From Nemopilema nomurai (lineage: Eukaryota; Cnidaria; Scyphozoa; Rhizostomeae; Rhizostomatidae): a stretch of 64,000 nt of DNA. This document shows, piece after piece, positions 63,301-64,000 of this stretch; the stretch's first letter is position 1; each line of letters starts with the position of its first letter. Below the pieces are notes generated by a model, which was given only the letters and a program-made list of their open reading frames with translations, made no database searches and had not been told where the DNA came from. The translations under genes were made by a program, and so were the position numbers. The DNA is taken from NCBI GenBank assembly GCA_003864495.1, contig ML133488.1:2673193-2737192 (forward strand), read 5' to 3'.

Positions 63301-64000
63301 TTCGTTTAGAATTTTTGATAATGTAAGACTCACATAAATTGGAGACTGGAAAAGCAGTTTGGGGGCAATACTACCTTCAATATATACTTTTACGAAACAA
63401 TGAACGAAGTTTTCATTCCATATCAACCAGCTTTTAAAATCTTCTTTCTTGTTGAAAATATGTTTATTTTTGCAATACATTATGCTTTACTTATGCAATA
63501 GTAAACTTACTGTTAAATTGGATCGGATTTGCTTTAAGATGCTGTATAGATTTTATCTTTCTGAAAATCTATTATTGAAACCACTAACTATCGAACTTTC
63601 ATCCAGAGAACAAAGTACCATACAAGCTCTAGAGATGGTTACCAGGTAAGTCATATTCATGTAATTGATAGAACTCAATTTATTGGGTATCTTCAACGGA
63701 AAACGATAGCAAGGTGCAACGTTTCTCCTGAAAATGCAATTAGAAGACATGACATGACTTGGTTTAGCATTTATGTTTGAAGAACTTTTTTTGATGGGTT
63801 AGAACATCAGGAAACGTGACACTTAACCAACCCACCGATAAGTCGGTAATTCGATTAGAGGACCGTTAACATGTTGAAACATCACCCATAATGGTAGTAA
63901 GCATTACGGAATCGAAAGAGCTTTGTTCCAAACCACGATGGCAGCAATGGTGATTGCCGTCACAATAAAGTGGCTAGAGGCAAAGGCGTCTTTGGTGTAT
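60316..64000. other. Gene-poor region to window end
   Basis: Contains a two-copy repeat at about 60648-60730 (ACAAAAATCAAAGAATGAGG followed by AACT) and AT-rich sequence. The last 100 bases have slightly higher GC and a - strand open frame with a hydrophobic stretch that runs off the edge; too little is visible to call a gene. Confidence 0.4.

Noticed and set aside
63880..64000. - strand hydrophobic frame at the right edge, possibly a receptor exon
   Set aside because: Too short and truncated by the window edge; no diagnostic motif.

Overview
The window is animal nuclear DNA. It is AT-rich and intron-rich, its genes have GT-AG introns, and it carries dispersed and tandem repeats, a DNA transposon and a decayed LINE. 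The gene content (a JAK tyrosine kinase, serine palmitoyltransferase subunit 2, a DUF4706 protein) points to a metazoan. The style of the genome suggests an early-branching invertebrate, perhaps an anthozoan cnidarian, but the clade is inference. No bacterial, organellar or exogenous viral genes were seen. Exon boundaries were traced by hand from splice sites and reading phase.

Layout: 1-18026 (+) is the 3' part of a JAK gene: FERM end, SH2, pseudokinase, an exceptionally long linker encoded mostly by one 2.4 kb exon, and a tyrosine kinase domain. 20674-22300 (+) is a two-exon gene for a probable mitochondrial membrane protein of unknown function. 24140-31899 (+) is a complete 11-exon SPTLC2 gene, the catalytic subunit of serine palmitoyltransferase. 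34987-42591 (+) is a four-exon gene whose N-terminus matches DUF4706 and whose architecture resembles human C1orf198. From 42592 to the end the DNA is gene-poor: a LINE reverse-transcriptase fossil near 46.8-47.2 kb and an intact-looking PIF/Harbinger transposon at 51388-54547.

The host genes do not form an evident pathway: a cytokine-type signalling kinase, a sphingolipid enzyme and two poorly known proteins lie head to tail on the + strand with kilobase gaps. The Harbinger element does form a functional pair: a DDE nuclease on + and a spliced MADF/BESS DNA-binding protein on -, convergent, bounded by 40-bp terminal inverted repeats and a TTA target duplication.

The most unusual items are: (1) the JAK with an insertion of about 800 residues between pseudokinase and kinase, carrying nuclear-protein-like motifs; (2) the Harbinger element nested in an older dispersed repeat whose uninterrupted paralogues lie in the same window; (3) that dispersed family, with a paired CCAAT hairpin; and (4) a 20-copy 34-bp minisatellite directly upstream of the giant JAK exon, with an internal higher-order duplication.
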